Part shown: in pieces, positions 13,240-25,935 of the stretch
How positions within the stretch are numbered: position 1 is the first letter of the stretch
Layout of the letters: every line of letters starts with the position of its first letter
DNA from: Typhlomys cinereus
Lineage: Eukaryota > Chordata > Mammalia > Rodentia > Platacanthomyidae
Reading direction: 5' to 3'
DNA length: 64,000 nt
Assembly: GCA_023101885.1 (NCBI GenBank)
Contig: JALPQD010000054.1
Location: forward strand, 1,352,893-1,416,892
Program-made: the position numbers and the translations under genes
The notes under the pieces: generated by a model
Database searches by the model: none
The model's input: only the letters and a program-made list of their open reading frames with translations
What the model was told of the DNA's origin: nothing

Positions 13240-14262
13240 AAAGTCTTTGCTACTCAAGGAATTTGTAGAAACAGGGGGTATCCTCAAATGGGAGGGTAAT
13301 GTTGAAATTTGGAAGATATCTTCCTGAGTTCACATGATGGAATCCATTTGCAATATCAGTTCCTAGTACAAATGGCATCAGAAGACACTCACACATGATG
13401 ATTTCCAGAAGGTTTCTGGCAATTTCTGGATGTTTAATAGGAATCGTCTCAGTCAAAGTCAATACTCATTCTCATTATGTCTGTTATCTTCAGAACTGCA
13501 ATATGAGGTTCCTTTGCCATGTGAAAATTGTGATCCAACTCTGCTTATGTTTCCTTTGTATCAGGGCATGCAAGAATGGATTATTAATAAAAGAAACAAT
13601 AGAGAATATTTTGAGCGTGGAAGTAGCTATAGGGCTTATAGATCAAGTATATGGTATTTTGACACTACCGTGGATTCCACTCACCATGGTCCCATGGGAG
13701 TTATTCGTTCATTTTCCTGTTCACTTTAGTGATAATGTCATCATTCTCTCTGTCAGTAAGGCCACCAATATGTATCACCTTGACAAACGACCCGGAAGAC
13801 CCCCAATTGTATTTAAATGAAGTTCACAGATATTTTTATCTTTAACCAGCTTGTGTACTTTAAACTTGTTATCTCCTACTTCTGTAGTATTTGCACTTGC
13901 AGCTTTCAGGAGATTTACAGTAAGATCTTGATCCTCCTTGTCATAGCTATAAGGCAACTCTTGAATTTTATACCAGACAAATGGACAACAGTCAGTTCAC
14001 TTCTGTTATTCATGTCTACTAACAATATAATACAGTTTCTACCCCTTGTAATCATTTCTAGCACATTGTCTTGGAAAGTGGTTCTTTAGACTCAACATGG
14101 ATAAAACTACCAAGTCATTGGTTTCAAACCAGCTGCTCTTATAGATGTCAAATTCTGGGTCATAGATGATTTGATCAGCACTGGAGTTTGAACCATTTCT
14201 AACCTGGGCCTGTTCAGCCCTCCATAGGCAACCTGGTGGACTTCCATTCACGAAATTCGTGC
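13240..14262 (-). pseudogene. Possible broken antisense retrocopy, unidentified
   Basis: Three minus-strand ORFs in different frames (14251-14039, 13957-13775, 13462-13250) have globular protein-like composition rather than repeat-like composition. The first contains DQIIYDPEFDIYKSSWFETN; the second continues across a frame change; the third contains IKHPEIARNLLEIIMCEC. Stops and frame changes separate them, and no splice sites were needed to read through, so an old processed pseudogene is plausible. I do not recognise the parent protein. Plus-strand ORFs here (13395-13820 and 13430-13729) overlap the same DNA and look like shadows. A chance run of ORFs in an old repeat is the main alternative. 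Confidence 0.3.
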
Positions 14263-14272
14263 AAACATCTGA

Positions 14273-14372
14273 TCCACATAGCCTACTCTAACCTAGAACT
14301 CTTGCACTAATCTTCCTGCCTCAGCTGGAGAAGCTGGGACTACTTACAAGCCTGTGTGTCTGCTGATTATCT
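14273..14372 (-). repeat. B1-like SINE fragment
   Basis: The block 'cttcctgcctcagctggaga' followed by 'agctgggactacttacaagc' matches the reverse complement of the B1/Alu core (TTAATCCCAGCACT...GGCAGGAGGAT), preceded by a 'gcctactctaacctagaact' segment (reverse of GAGTTCGAGGCCAGCCTGG). It abuts the candidate retrocopy. Confidence 0.65.
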
Positions 14373-14639
14373 GTCTTTCTGTTTGGAGTCACACCTCATG
14401 CAGAAACCACAGTCATGGTTTCCCTTCTTCATGTTCACTCAGCACTGGTTGGTTACTAGTTTCAACTCTGGCTGTTACCCTCTTGAACTATATGATCATT
14501 TTGGCATTTGTCAAGTTTTTTTTTTATTTAGAGGTATAAACATGATAAAGTTTCTTGACCTATTCACCATTTTGAATATTCCTCATAGGTGGCATTTTCT
14601 CTGTTCACTTTCTTTAAGTCATCACCAGCTAAGACATTT

Positions 14640-14880
14640 ATTTTGTGTGTGTGTGTGCAGAGGGTACTATGTGTCCTGTGACTTTGGGTGACTTTGGGAA
14701 TCATTCTGGATTGTTTCTACCTCCTTTATGCTTTGCTGGGGGATTTCCAAGATTCTACCAGGGCTGGAAATGCTGCTTGCCCCTGTTTCTGCCTGGCATT
14801 TTTATGGGGTACCTGGGATCTGAACTCAGATCCTTCTGCTTGTGGGGCAGAGTCTTAACCTCTGAGCCATATCTCCAGCC
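14640..14880 (-). mobile_element. Old DIP-like SINE
   Basis: Same architecture as the 9.1-kb SINE but more diverged. The minus strand starts GGCTGGAGATATGGCTCAGA, then comes a B-box-like GAGTTCAGATCCCAGG, a degraded body and a (CA)n end (plus 14645-14660). No clear TSD. Confidence 0.75.
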
Positions 14881-14959
14881 TTCCCTGAGGTTTTATATCA
14901 ATCATTTTTATGTTTCATAGTGGCAGAGAGTTGTTTCTGTTCTCCACTAGGTAACAGAG

Positions 14960-15263
14960 TCATGACTGGATTCTAACCTCTACCTTTCCATTCATTATGA
15001 GAGTTAGTCTCTTATTCAACCCTAGATCTTGTGCTTTGATTACATTTTTCAAGTTTACACATTTTTGGTGGTATTCCCATAGAAATCCAGCTGAATTCTT
15101 TCTAAGTGTATTCTTTCTTGTCAACAAAGATACCACAGTGGTCCTAAGAACTCTTTCTTCATCCAGTAGACTATCTTTCTTTGCTAGGATACTCTTCTCA
15201 ACTATCCATACCAGGAGGCAGCCAGTCAATGAGCAGGAAGAATTCATTGTGTTGCTCTTCTAG
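14960..15263 (-). pseudogene. Antisense ORF remnant, unidentified
   Basis: A 95-codon minus-strand frame is rich in Lys, Leu, Arg and Glu (SLLDEERVLRTTVVSLLTRK), unlike the low-complexity ORFs elsewhere. It lies in the same orientation as the broken ORFs at 13.2-14.3 kb and could be another part of the same inserted copy, separated by SINEs. The plus-strand ORF at 14997-15263 is the complement. I do not recognise a family; a chance ORF is quite possible. Confidence 0.22.
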
Positions 15264-15364
15264 TGTGGAGAGTTTGCATTGTAATGGACTGAAGGTGGAA
15301 GTCATTTTTGTATGTTCCTTAGGAGTTCAGCAGCAAAACTCAAGGCTTTGAAGTGACAAATTTA

Positions 15365-15705
15365 TTTTTTATTTATTTTTACTAATATTTAATCTTCTTA
15401 ATTACAAGCATAATGAGTAGCTGTCCCTGTCCTACTCCTAACCTCCTCTCTCCCTCTTCCACCCTCTTCTCCCTTTACCAATCTATCCCTGTCTACCCAC
15501 CCTCCTGCCTGTCTTCTTGCATGCATCCCAGATTCCCTTCAGGTTCTTTGTGTTGGTATGAGCTGAGGTCTCTGTGTCAGATTAAGTGGCCCTTGATAGG
15601 GATACTCCCCTTTACATGTCTAACCCTAGCACCTAAGGTTCTACCTGTATGTAATTATTTCTCCTTAGTTCTTTGCTAGCCTATGAAGGAATGTTGATAT
15701 GAAAA
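15365..15705 (-). mobile_element. L1 3' UTR fragment, older subfamily
   Basis: T-rich start (reverse poly-A), then the CT-rich complement of the polypurine tract (15413-15520), then 'catgtctaaccctagcacct' and 'taattatttctccttagttc', closely parallel to 12215-12500. The two are therefore copies of one older L1 subfamily. Confidence 0.8.
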
Positions 15706-15917
15706 GAAACAACTTTAAATCAAAGGTTTCTGCCTAGGGATTGGCTTGATTTTCTGTTCTTAGAGTAAGGAAAGTGAAGCAAGAACTTTCTATCTCTCAT
15801 AAGACTTTTTGTTATTACTTAGTAATGTATAGAAAACAGAATTATAGATGATCACAGGAAAGTCTAAAAATAAAAGACCAGAATCAGCAGAACAAGTACT
15901 GCATACACAAAAGCATT

Positions 15918-16268
15918 GCTATAGTTTGAATGTTTTTTTCTAATCCATGCTGAAATTCAATGGATGCTTTGAAGATATTGAGAGCTGAAAACTTATGGCG
16001 GGGGGAGGTAAGCCATTACTGAGAATGATTTCATTATTGTGTAAGTGGTTTTTCATAAAAGTGAGCTTGAACATGCGTGTGCTCTCTTGCTTTTGCTGTC
16101 TCACTTCATGTGTGTGCACTGGTGTTTCCAACACATTACAGTGAAGAATGAAATTCCTTCTCAGATGAGACCTCTCCAAGTTGAACTTCTCAGTTTCCAA
16201 AGCAGTGAGTAGAATAAACTTCTATTGCTTACAATTTGCATAATATATTTGTTATTCTTCTGTAGCTC
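15918..16268 (+). repeat. MST/MLT1-type MaLR solo LTR
   Basis: The element opens with 'tgctatagtttgaatg', has a 'tctcagtttccaaagcagtg' block and an AATAAA polyadenylation signal in 'gtagaataaacttctattgc', and closes with 'ttgttattcttctgtagc'. This order matches the MST/MLT1 LTRs of mammalian MaLRs. It is diverged; the TSD is not resolved. The minus-strand ORF inside it is not a gene. Confidence 0.7.
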
Positions 16269-19200
16269 CATTAAACAGAGAAAGTGTCTTGAACATTCTG
16301 AAAAAATATGTTTGGACAGATAGCTGTCTAAGGAAAGAACATATTAGACTTTTACTGAAGAATCAAAATGTTACCTGCTACTAGCTATAGACATGCAAGA
16401 ACTGAGAAGATACATTCGACAGAAAGCTGAGAAGTATTCACACAGAAAAACTTACCTCCTAGTCAACATCTTGTAGATCATCTGATAGATTAAACGATTA
16501 AATTGATTTGTGGATAGTGGTGAATCCTTTGGAATTTCCTAATAGACTCCCTAGCACATTTGGACTGTTGCTTTCAAAGGGGATTAAGATAGCTCTTAGG
16601 GATCTCAAGCTCTCACGAAAAAATAGCAGTTCTAAAAGTGAGTCAGATCCCTAAATTGTCCTCTAACTTCCTGTTCTGAGGTATGATCTATTCCTTTTAC
16701 ATGAGTTCCCATTATTATGGCCTCCCATGCTGACATGGGCTCCATTTCTCCATTCTCTAGAGTCACTGTGTAAATATCTTGAATTTTGGAGTAAACTCCA
16801 ATGAAGAGAATGTGACATACTCACAAGAATATTACTTTCTGAAAATTAGTGAAATGGTATTTCACATTAGAAATTGAGAAATGTAAATGCATATATACTT
16901 ACTTCTATTCTGTCTAGATTTCGTGCATAAACTTATGGCTGCTCTATTAAATTAATTCCCATAGACCTATTTTCTCAAACTTTATTTCTTGGTTTACAGA
17001 AGTGCCTATAAATGCTTAGAGATTACTCTGACTATTGTGACTTCTCAACATTCAGTAGTTTGTCATGGAAAATTTCATCTGAATTTGGAGTCTATCAATC
17101 ATTTACTTACATCCTCCCATATGACTTATAATGCATTAAGTGTTTACTTTGAACTTTCACACTAACTGCACTGTCATTACTCATCCTGTCCATTTAATTG
17201 ATGTCAAAAATAGATCTTTGGTGACTGTGAAACTCTGTGAAAATAATTACACCATTTGAAGCTAGTGGAAGTGCAGAGGTTGCGCAAGTTTGGGGGACAG
17301 GTATTTATATTAGAGTCCTCAAGGGAACAATGCCATAATTCTCTCCAACTCCGAGGATGTTATATAATATTCTAATGCCATTAGAGAAAGACAGTAGTTA
17401 GAATGAATTTTGACACATCACCCTTGATAAAGTCATTATTCCTCACTTATGATTTATAGTACTATTCCTAATACATTTATAATGTGTTTGGAAAAGCTGT
17501 TAATTGAATCAGTATGCAATTATTTTGATATTTGTTCTATGTGGGACACTGTTATTTGGGTTGAAATTGTAAGAAGGAAGAGACTATACAATGTTCTTGC
17601 TGCCATTGTGCTAACAAAGTATTGAAGATACTAAGAATAAAAAAGCATTGGAAGCAATAGAGCTCACAAAAATTTTAAAGTTGAGACATGAGAAACATGA
17701 CTTTATAGTATAGTTAGGATAAGTGTCTTTGAAAACTCTCTTTTTTTGATTTGTGCAGGAAATTAGGGATCAAGTTTTGTCAATCTAATTGGAAAAGAAC
17801 TAAGCAGGATTAATTAAAATATAGTATAGTTAAAGAGGGCCTTTAGGAGTCTGACAAGTTAGCTCAATAATAAGGTATCAGATTACAGATCTAGAAAGCT
17901 GAGTTTATTATCTAAAAACTTATATTGGAGAAGAAGAGACTTGACTTTGATAAGCTGTGTATCTATGTACTATGGTATGAATATATGATATGTTCTCTCT
18001 CTCTCTCTCTGTCTCCTCTTTTCTCACTTATCTCTCAGATAAATAAGTAAAATAATACTTTTTTTCTGCCAAAGAAGACTTCTAACAATCCCTAACATAA
18101 TGTGGCATATTTTCTGTAGAAATTCTTGGTTCTGAAGATTCTGGAGGCCCCAAGACAAGAACTAGATGATGAGTCTCTATTGCAGAACACAATGCACATC
18201 ATTGTTGCAAGACAGAGAAATCAAGATGCAACTGAGTGAAAACTGAATCTCTACTTGTTAACTTTCATAGTTATGGAAGGTGCTAGGCTGGGGAGAAAAG
18301 TCATCAAATGTATTAATACTCAGGAATCCCTATATACAATACTAATCTGCCAGGCAAGATGAGCCCACCTCTGCAATATCTACATTTAACAGCTAGATTT
18401 AGTCAGTGTGAAAACTAGTGCTATCCTTAAGTAGCAGTTCAATGGTTTGGATTAAAAGCCTTTAACTGTGGTGACAAGAAACGGTGAAAATGCTAAGGTT
18501 TTAAATGAACAGGTGACAAAAGATTGGAGCAGTATGTAAAGGAGACATAAGTAACCAAAGGTTAATTTTTAAATTGCAAGATGATTAGAGATTTGTGTTT
18601 CTATAATGATATTTATTAAATTCATTATATTGTTTTGAATATACAATATATACATGTATTTAAACATATGAGTTGTTAGGTAGAAGAGGAAAAGTCAAGT
18701 ACCTGATAAATTAGATCCAAGAGGAGTTTCTTATTGAGTTAATGTTTTAGTTTAGTTTAGAGAATGAAATTTTTGCTAATGGAGGAAGAAAGAGACATTT
18801 GGGCACAGATGCAAGCAAAGAGAGAGATGTTGGATTTCTCTGTTAATATCTTCATTTTCTCAGTGAAATAAAATCAGACAATACTTGGAGAAAGTAAGAA
18901 AGAACTGAGAAAAGTATCCTGATCTCAGAAGTGCAATAATATTTTGGGCAACTAGAATTCACTTGGACTTTCAGTGCATATATTTAAAGAAAGACCAGGT
19001 AATATGGTGTTCCCTTTTTCTTTTATTCTTTGAGACTAACTCAGAGTTCATTTCCAGATAAGAAATAAGCAAGAAGTTGTAAGGATCCAGGTAGATCAAT
19101 AAGACTGATGGCCAGATGGACACAGAGTTAAAACATACACTAATTAACTGTCTAAACTACTATTTTCTTTTTCTTTTTTTTTTTTTAAACTCTCATCACA

Positions 19201-19779
19201 GTGATTCAACACAAAATAGATTTGTTTTTCACGTGCATCTAGTCAGTGGATTGTTCTCTTCCATTAGCTGGCTTAAAAACTTTTAACTATTTTTCTTGTC
19301 TTTTTCTCCATTTAAATAAAGAATTAGAGGAGAAACCAGTTAGAAACAGATGAGGAATATTTAAAAGTATTCTGGTATAGCACATATTCATGAATTCACA
19401 TTTTGTTGGGGAAAACTAATCATTGTCCATATTTACTGGAAGAATGCCTAGGCAATATAATTCTTGTATACATAATATATCACTATATAAAGGTAGAATA
19501 CATTTCAGAGGCTATTTTGTTTCTCTGCCATTCTAATTACAATAGGTATGAAATTCAACTTGGAAGAGATAGATGCAGGCATACTGTGGGTTACTGAGCA
19601 GGGATAAAAGGACTGGTAGTGTCAAAATTGTTACAATTTAATGACTTATATGTGTTGATTTGAAATATGGGATTTGGTAGTTGGAAAATGAGATATGCTG
19701 AAAAGCAAAGAAATAGTTACAGAAAATTGATTGGTTGGCTGGTAAATGCACGATGTAACTAATGTGGAACAGAAGTGTG
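16269..19779. other. No gene seen; mostly unnamed AT-rich DNA
   Basis: Contains an ID-like SINE relic (17868-17990) and a short (CT)n at 17994-18010. The rest shows no protein-like ORF and no named repeat. Confidence 0.55.
17868..17990 (+). repeat. ID/B4-like tRNA-derived SINE relic
   Basis: 'gttagctcaataataaggta' resembles an A box (TGGCTCAGTGGTAAGGT), and 'gaaagctgagtttattatct' resembles the B-box region (GACCTGAGTTCGATCCC). It is followed by diverged sequence up to a CT repeat. Very degraded. Confidence 0.4.
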
Positions 19780-19975
19780 TGTCAGTTCTACTCTGAATTT
19801 TTCAATTCATAATCAGTCTGGGGTAAGTTTCTTAACTATTTTAATTTCAGTTCTGCAAAACAGAAATATCAAACTATCTACTAGATTACTGAAAAGAAAG
19901 TGAGTGTGTACAAGTGAAATGGATTATGTAATCTGTAATGATCCTTTTTTCATGTTTCTAACTTCACTAGATACT
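19780..19975 (+). repeat. MIR element
   Basis: The central MIR pattern can be followed: 'ggggtaagtttcttaact' (GGGCAAGTTACTTAACCT), 'aatttcagttctgcaaaac' (CTCAGTTTCCTCATCTGTAAAA), 'gattactgaaaagaaagtga' (GGATTAAATGAG). This is an ancient mammalian SINE, so most of the surrounding sequence has sat here since before the rodent radiation. Confidence 0.55.
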
Positions 19976-21359
19976 GCATGGAATATGTTTTGAATTTGAC
20001 TTTCCCCATATCTTCTATAAGCTATGAAAGAATATAAAGTGGCTTTTCTAAAATTCAAGTCATAATATCAGCATGTAAATGGAGAATATAAATAAATGCT
20101 GGTGTTGTGTAAGACTTTTCCTGGGAAGACACTATACCAATGTCTGCTTTCCCTAGACAGGAGGAAAAGAAAAACACAGATAAAATTAACAATTATACAA
20201 AAGTACTGTTTGGTGATCCAATGATTTTATTGGGGCTACTTACAGTAATATGATTGAGTGATTATTTATGAGGTCACTCACTGAAGACTCAAAGGTAGCT
20301 TTTTCACCAATAAACCCACCCCAGCCAGAGAGACATTCATGGCAGCTGCATGTGTGGAATATTCCGCCTGATTTAGAGATACTTCTCTAGGAAGCTCAGT
20401 AGGTCAGAGAATTCCTCAGGCAATTGGTACTGCTTCCATAGACTTGGGAGAGTTCTTATGATTCTTTAATATCAGGGACTTATTGAGACTCCTGAGTTGT
20501 TTATTTCTTGAGTCTCAAGGTTTGTATGCTTCGTTTCAAGGGAACTGCAGCAGAGTTGTTGGGTAGGATAGAAATATATTTTTAATACTAAACATGGTAC
20601 ACATTTTTATAGAGTTAATTCATTCATGAGGTTTAAGTTTTCAATTTAGGTATGTAATACCAATAATTTGGTTAAATGAAGGCTAAACTATTTTGTTATA
20701 GTTAAAAATTTTTTTTATCATTTTGCCATGAATCAACTGGTAAGCATATGTTAATCATAATTTATGTTTTCCAGTGTTCATAATGGATAGGGGTTTTAAA
20801 ATCTTGTATTAGCACAATAACTAATAAAGCTTCAAAATGTGTAAATTACATGCTGTCCTCTTAGAGAAGTAAAGAAACAAAATGATAAACATTTGAAACT
20901 TCCCCTTCATTTCTTTCTACTACTTTGTTCTTATGATTACTTCTGTGCAGTTTTGAAAATCAAACAATCTCACCTAAAGAAATAAACTAAGAGAAGATCA
21001 AAGATTGAAAGGTTATCACAATTTCTTTCACATAAAACTATAAATTCCATAAAAAGATAATTTCATAATGAAAATAAATCCTGACAGAAAAAAGGAATGA
21101 GAAGGACTTGAGTTTCCTGTGACGAGATTAACAAGGCATCTAGAACACCTTCCCATTTGAAGTTCACATTTTCATATGGTGATACAATGTAGTTGAAAAG
21201 GGTGATAGTTGGTATTGAGAATGATGGGCACATGTGACATTTAATAGTGAAAACTGGCTTCCCAGTCCAGGATTTGGAGATTGATTAGATGAAGGCAAGA
21301 GGGAACAAATTTCATTTTGCAATTTTTTCCCATTAAACCATTTTCTCGTTACCTCCTGC
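19976..21359. other. No gene seen; AT-rich DNA
   Basis: No protein-like ORF and no identifiable repeat. The context of flanking MIR/L2 relics suggests ancient intergenic DNA. Confidence 0.55.
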
Positions 21360-21600
21360 CCCTAGTCTTTTATCTTCTTTAAATTCAACTATCACTTCCC
21401 TTGGAAGGACATCTCAGATGATGATCTCAAACAATGACCCACAATGGAATTGTTCAAGACCAGTGGTTTTCCTATGTATTTTATTAGCACACTTCAATCT
21501 CACTAGCGTGTGAGCTGCTGAGAATAGGGACTGTTCATCTGCCCAGCACTTCTCACACTGCTTGATTGACAGTAAAAACTCATTGAAATTTTGTTCAAGA
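21360..21600 (+). repeat. L2-like ancient LINE 3' end
   Basis: The run 'gtgtgagctgctgagaatag' followed by 'ggactgttcatctgcccagc' and 'acagtaaaaactcattgaaa' resembles the L2 3' end (TGTGAGCTCCTTGAGGGCAGGGACTGTGTC ... CAATAAA). Diverged, as expected for L2. Confidence 0.5.
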
Positions 21601-22589
21601 AATTAACAGAAATTCTCCCAAGATGTTTTGCTATGTTTTGGGTAAGAACTTGCTATGAAAATTTGATTTATATTTTCATTCTTCAGAGTAGAGCAAGAAC
21701 TGATTCAAGAGGTGGGCAGAATAGAAGTAAACTTATTTTGGTATAGAGTTTGGAGTTTGAGTCATGTACATGGAAATTTTAGTTCATTCTTGGTGCTCTG
21801 GAGGACCCGTTTTAAATGTTATCAGAGACAGTTTAAAATTTATTGACTAAAGCAGAATGTAGGGAAAAAACCCAGAAGAGGAGTGGACAGAGAAGGATAA
21901 GATGATCCAGAAGAATGTTCGCACATGAATGAAAATGCCAATTCTGTAGAGTATGCAACAGGCATTGTGTCACCACAGACCTAAAGAGCAGGCAATGCTG
22001 GTGGTACAGATTTTTTGCATCTGGTCTATTACATAGCAACCTGGCCATAATAAAGTTTAACCAGAATTCCTAACACATGGTGAAATTAATTCTCCCATTC
22101 ATATTTATGTGAATCTGAGCACTGTAATTTTGGCTGATAGGAAGCAGCCAGAGACATTAGTAACTGATCATTTGGACATCTGAACCAAACAAAAAGCTGG
22201 GGACTAAAACCACAAAATGTTACTTTGTAATATCTTCCCATATACTGTGAAATGAAATGGTTTCAAGTTAATCTGTGCAACTTATTGGTGTAGTACACTG
22301 CAGTTATTTAAACTTAATGCCAGTGGGCTATTCCTTCCCATTGAGAGCTACTTATTGATGAAGTGATGATTTAGATAATAAATTAGTTAAAGTCATAGTG
22401 GTAATATCTTTGATAAATTTTTGTTAAAGTGTTGAGAACTGAACTACACTTTCTTTTAAACTGATTGACTATATTTCTTCAATATCATCTGAACAAAATT
22501 TAATTCCTCATGAAGCATTTTAAATGTTAACCAGAGATAAAGCCATCTCTGGCCAGCAAAAAGCTATGCTTTAGAAACTAACATTTACA
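21601..22589. other. No gene seen; AT-rich DNA
   Basis: The 71-codon minus-strand ORF at 21833-22048 has no recognisable family features. Nothing else is supportable. Confidence 0.5.
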
Positions 22590-22770
22590 CTGGACTTGTC
22601 ATTTGAAAAGCCATTTGTGATCACAAATTAATCTTTACAACGCTTCTGAGAAGTAGTTAATGGCATGAAGGATGATCACCACTCCCATATCACAGATAAG
22701 TAAAATGACATTGCAAATTTAGGACCAAATTAAAATTATTACTCATGTGGCAAATCATTTACGACTATCC
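22590..22770 (+). repeat. MIR element
   Basis: 'aatctttacaacgcttctga' (AATCCTCACAACAACCCTATGA), 'ccactcccatatcacagata' (ATCCCCATTTTACAGATGAGG) and 'gtaaaatgacattgcaaat' follow the MIR core in order. Confidence 0.6.
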
Positions 22771-23672
22771 CCATCTGATATTTCATGCTTCGAGTTTTTT
22801 AATGCATAATCATCTCTTGGATGAATAAATGTATTGCTCCCAGGTCCTTAAGAGAAAAAAATAGGAAGTAATAAGACAAGGCACATAGAGTTTGGTCAGC
22901 CCATGATGGATTATCATTACCCTCTACTGCACACACAGTGGGAGATAAAACTTGTACATCACTGACATCCTTCACTACATCCCAGGCAGACATCAAATTC
23001 AATTAAGTAGAGAACTCTCTGTCAACAAACTTGACACGCTCACCTAGGGAATGTCTCAACCTCCCATGAAATCAATATTCACGTTATGATAGACTGACAG
23101 ATTAACAGATGAATGAGCATCCCTTGATTTTTACCTGTTTTGCTGTAGAATAGAGAAAAACGCTGAAAGTATGAACAAAATAAACTTAATTAAGCTTAAG
23201 GGATGCAGCTAAATAATGTTACTAAGAAGCAAAATTACAGCACATTAAAGAATACAATAATTAAATTATGATCAGTGAGAAACACATGAAGAGTTGCACA
23301 GATGAGTGAATAAAGTTGAGTTTTGGTGACTGAGGATGTCACATGTTCACTTGAGCAATTTCTCTGGAGAAGAAATTCCTGCCTCTTTAGACTGATGTGC
23401 ATCTTAACAATCACGAAAGTTTAGTACATCTGATAAATTACTGATTTTTGAGAATTTCCTAAAGTTTCTGATATACTTGACAAATTACTGGTAGTTTTCC
23501 TTTTTTCCCCTATTCCACAAAGTGGTTCAGTCAAACACCAGAAGTGGGAAAATGAAACATTTCAAAATTTTAATGTGGAAGCATGAAGAGTTTTGTGTTA
23601 TTAGAAACACAAGTTTCCTGGCCTAAAAAGTTTTCAAAGGTATCATTTTACTGGATAACATATCCTTTGTGG
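22771..23672. other. No gene seen
   Basis: Unnamed AT-rich DNA. The minus ORF at 22799-23002 is short with no family features. Confidence 0.55.
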
Positions 23673-23687
23673 CAGGATGATTTTTTT

Positions 23688-23940
23688 TATTATTATTATT
23701 TATTCAACTGTGCACATGTGCGTGTGTATCTGCCCATGCGTGTGTGTGTCTGTGTATGTGTAGAACCACGGACGAATTCGCGAACCACCATGGACACCTT
23801 CTGCCCCGGGATTCACAGGCTCCGCCCTACCAGGACCAGAAGCGCAGGCTGCCCCGGCTTCCGCCTGGCGTCTATACGTGGGATCTGGGACCCGAACTCA
23901 GGACCTTCCGCCTTAACCCCTGAGCCACCTCTCCAGCCCC
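23688..23940 (-). mobile_element. Young DIP-like SINE with 15-bp TSD
   Basis: Minus-strand head GGGGGCTGGAGAGGTGGCTC with an intact A box (TGGCTCAGGGGTTAAG) and B box (GAGTTCGGGTCCC). A CpG-rich body, CA-rich stretch and A-rich tail follow. It is flanked by CAGGATGATTTTTTT at 23673-23687 and 23941-23955. Many CpGs survive, so it is likely young. Compared with the 9.1-kb copy it lacks 13 bp between the A and B boxes. The ORF across it (23583-23948) is an accident of the GC-rich SINE. Confidence 0.9.
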
Positions 23941-23955
23941 CAGGATGATTTTTTT

Positions 23956-24449
23956 AACAGACTAATTTTTTCTATTCTCTAACTTTTGCTTTCAGATTCA
24001 AATGTTCTCTGCAGTGCTACATTGATTACCTCCTTGGGTAAGACATGTATGAACTAAATTAAATGACAAAGTCCAACATATCTGTGAATCACTTTCTATT
24101 ACTAACAATACCATTTTTTAATAATTCAGCATTCACCGAAATATGAGTTAACAGTGAAAATCCTGAACATGAAATATGGCAAGAAAAGTTTACTGGAAGG
24201 ATTATGGAAGGGAAGGCATGTTATGTGTTGGGAAAGGTCTTGGGAATGCTTCTTTCTGTTTGCTAATAAATTGTGCTTTCTTCAATTCCACCTCCTAGAC
24301 TTTGCTCTATGAAAAAAATCCTACAAAAGTAGAATAGAAAGATGCTATTTCTGCATTTGGATGTCAATGAAACTATAAATGATCATTGATATTATTAAAG
24401 TATGAATAGAAACATATTCACATTAAACTCTTTTCTCCTTAGGTGATTT
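23956..24449. other. No gene seen
   Basis: AT-rich, no identifiable feature. It precedes the old L1. Confidence 0.5.
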
Positions 24450-25935
24450 CACATATTAGAAGGAAAATCGAAGGTCAACGTCCTTCGAAATTAACATTGA
24501 GTGCCAAGGTCCCCAGCAGGGTTTTGGCAGCCTTGCAGGCCCCTGTTTTGCCACCCATGTTCTCCAGCCTGACCTCTGCAACCTTCGATATCTCTCAGTT
24601 ATCCAACCAAAGACCCTGAGTATCGCACCATTCAAGCAGGACAGCTCAAACAGGTGACAGTCACTCTTGCTCAAGAACTCCATATTTCATGCTCCTACCA
24701 CATACACCCCCATTTTGATCCTCACTCCTATTATCAACTCTAACCTCCCACTTCTAGCTCCACTACTATATATGTACACTATCCTGTCCTCCTGTGACCA
24801 GTTCTGATATTAAAGAAAATGCCACACACCAAACTTAACTCCCAAACTTAACCTTCTTAGCTAAAATTTTGATTATGAACTCTTTTATCCTATAACAAGG
24901 CCTGAGCTTGCACACAAGTGGACTGCAGATATCACACCCACAGTGCCAAGTAACCATAGACTAAACCTTAAACAACACAATCCCATCACAGAGGTAACAG
25001 TTTTCTCAACTGTCAAAGTTGGGCAACCCCATCTGAGTCAAAACCTTTGAGTCAGAAACACTAAACACGAGAAATCTGACTTACATCATAAAAGTACAAA
25101 ATTCAAAGAAACCTAAGAAACACATGTATCCTGCAAGTAACATTGCCCTCTAATTGATAATTGATAAAAGCCAACCACAAAATCTTCTTGGATAATAGCT
25201 AGGAAAATGACAATCAAGATGATGTATTCCAGAAGTATATTATCAATATATTCAAGGAAATGTGAGAACTACAAGAGGAACAAGAAAAACTCCAAGAGAT
25301 GACTAGATGCAAAAAAATATGACCAGGAAAATAGTAAGCAGCTAAATAAGATAAAAAAACCAATCAAGGAAACAAAAATAAGCATAGAACAGGTTAAAAA
25401 AATCTTATGCTGAAATCAAATTTGGTACAAAATCCTAATTAACTGTAACAAAACTTAAACTCTCACAACAGAATGGGCAAAGCAGAAGACAGAATTACAA
25501 ATCTGGAAGATAAACTGGCAGAAAAAGATTTTTCAATTAAAGAAGCTGAAAAAAAGTAAAGCAATATTCAAGAGTTATGAGACATTATAAGGAAGCCAAA
25601 CTTGTACATATATGACATTCCAGAACAATAAACCCAAGAAAATACTCCAAAACTTATTTTTCATGCCTTCATAAATTAAAAGTTTCCATACCTAAGGAAA
25701 GAGATTTCCAACCAAATACAAAATGAATATCACACACAAACCAGTTATGAACTAAACAGAAACCCCCTGCACCAAATAACAGTCAAAACACTTAAGATAC
25801 AGAATAAAGAAGTTTCGAGAATTGCAAGAGAGAGAACCAAGCAATATTCAAAGGCAAGTCTATCAGAATAACAGTTGACTTCTCAGTGGAAACAAAAGCC
25901 AGAAGAGCTTAGAGATGCATACTTCAAGCAATGAA
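24450..25935 (+). mobile_element. Old L1, 5' half (5' UTR candidate and ORF1 remnant)
   Basis: From about 25080 the A-rich sequence follows the L1 ORF1 coding pattern: 'gacaatcaagatgatgtatt' (ORF1 start region), a coiled-coil-encoding A-rich stretch, 'gaaaaagatttttcaattaa', and the C-terminal part 'attgcaagagagagaaccaa ... cagaataacagttgacttct' (RITADFS). Stops and frame changes are abundant, so it is dead. The GC-richer 24450-25080 segment may be its 5' UTR, but I cannot confirm that. It resumes after the retroviral insertion at 27696; the last part of ORF1 and the first part of ORF2 are missing at the junction. Confidence 0.65.

Noticed and set aside
24456..24683. 75-codon minus-strand ORF as a retrocopy
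   Set aside because: Short, unrecognised, and in the likely 5' region of an L1; not enough to call a gene.
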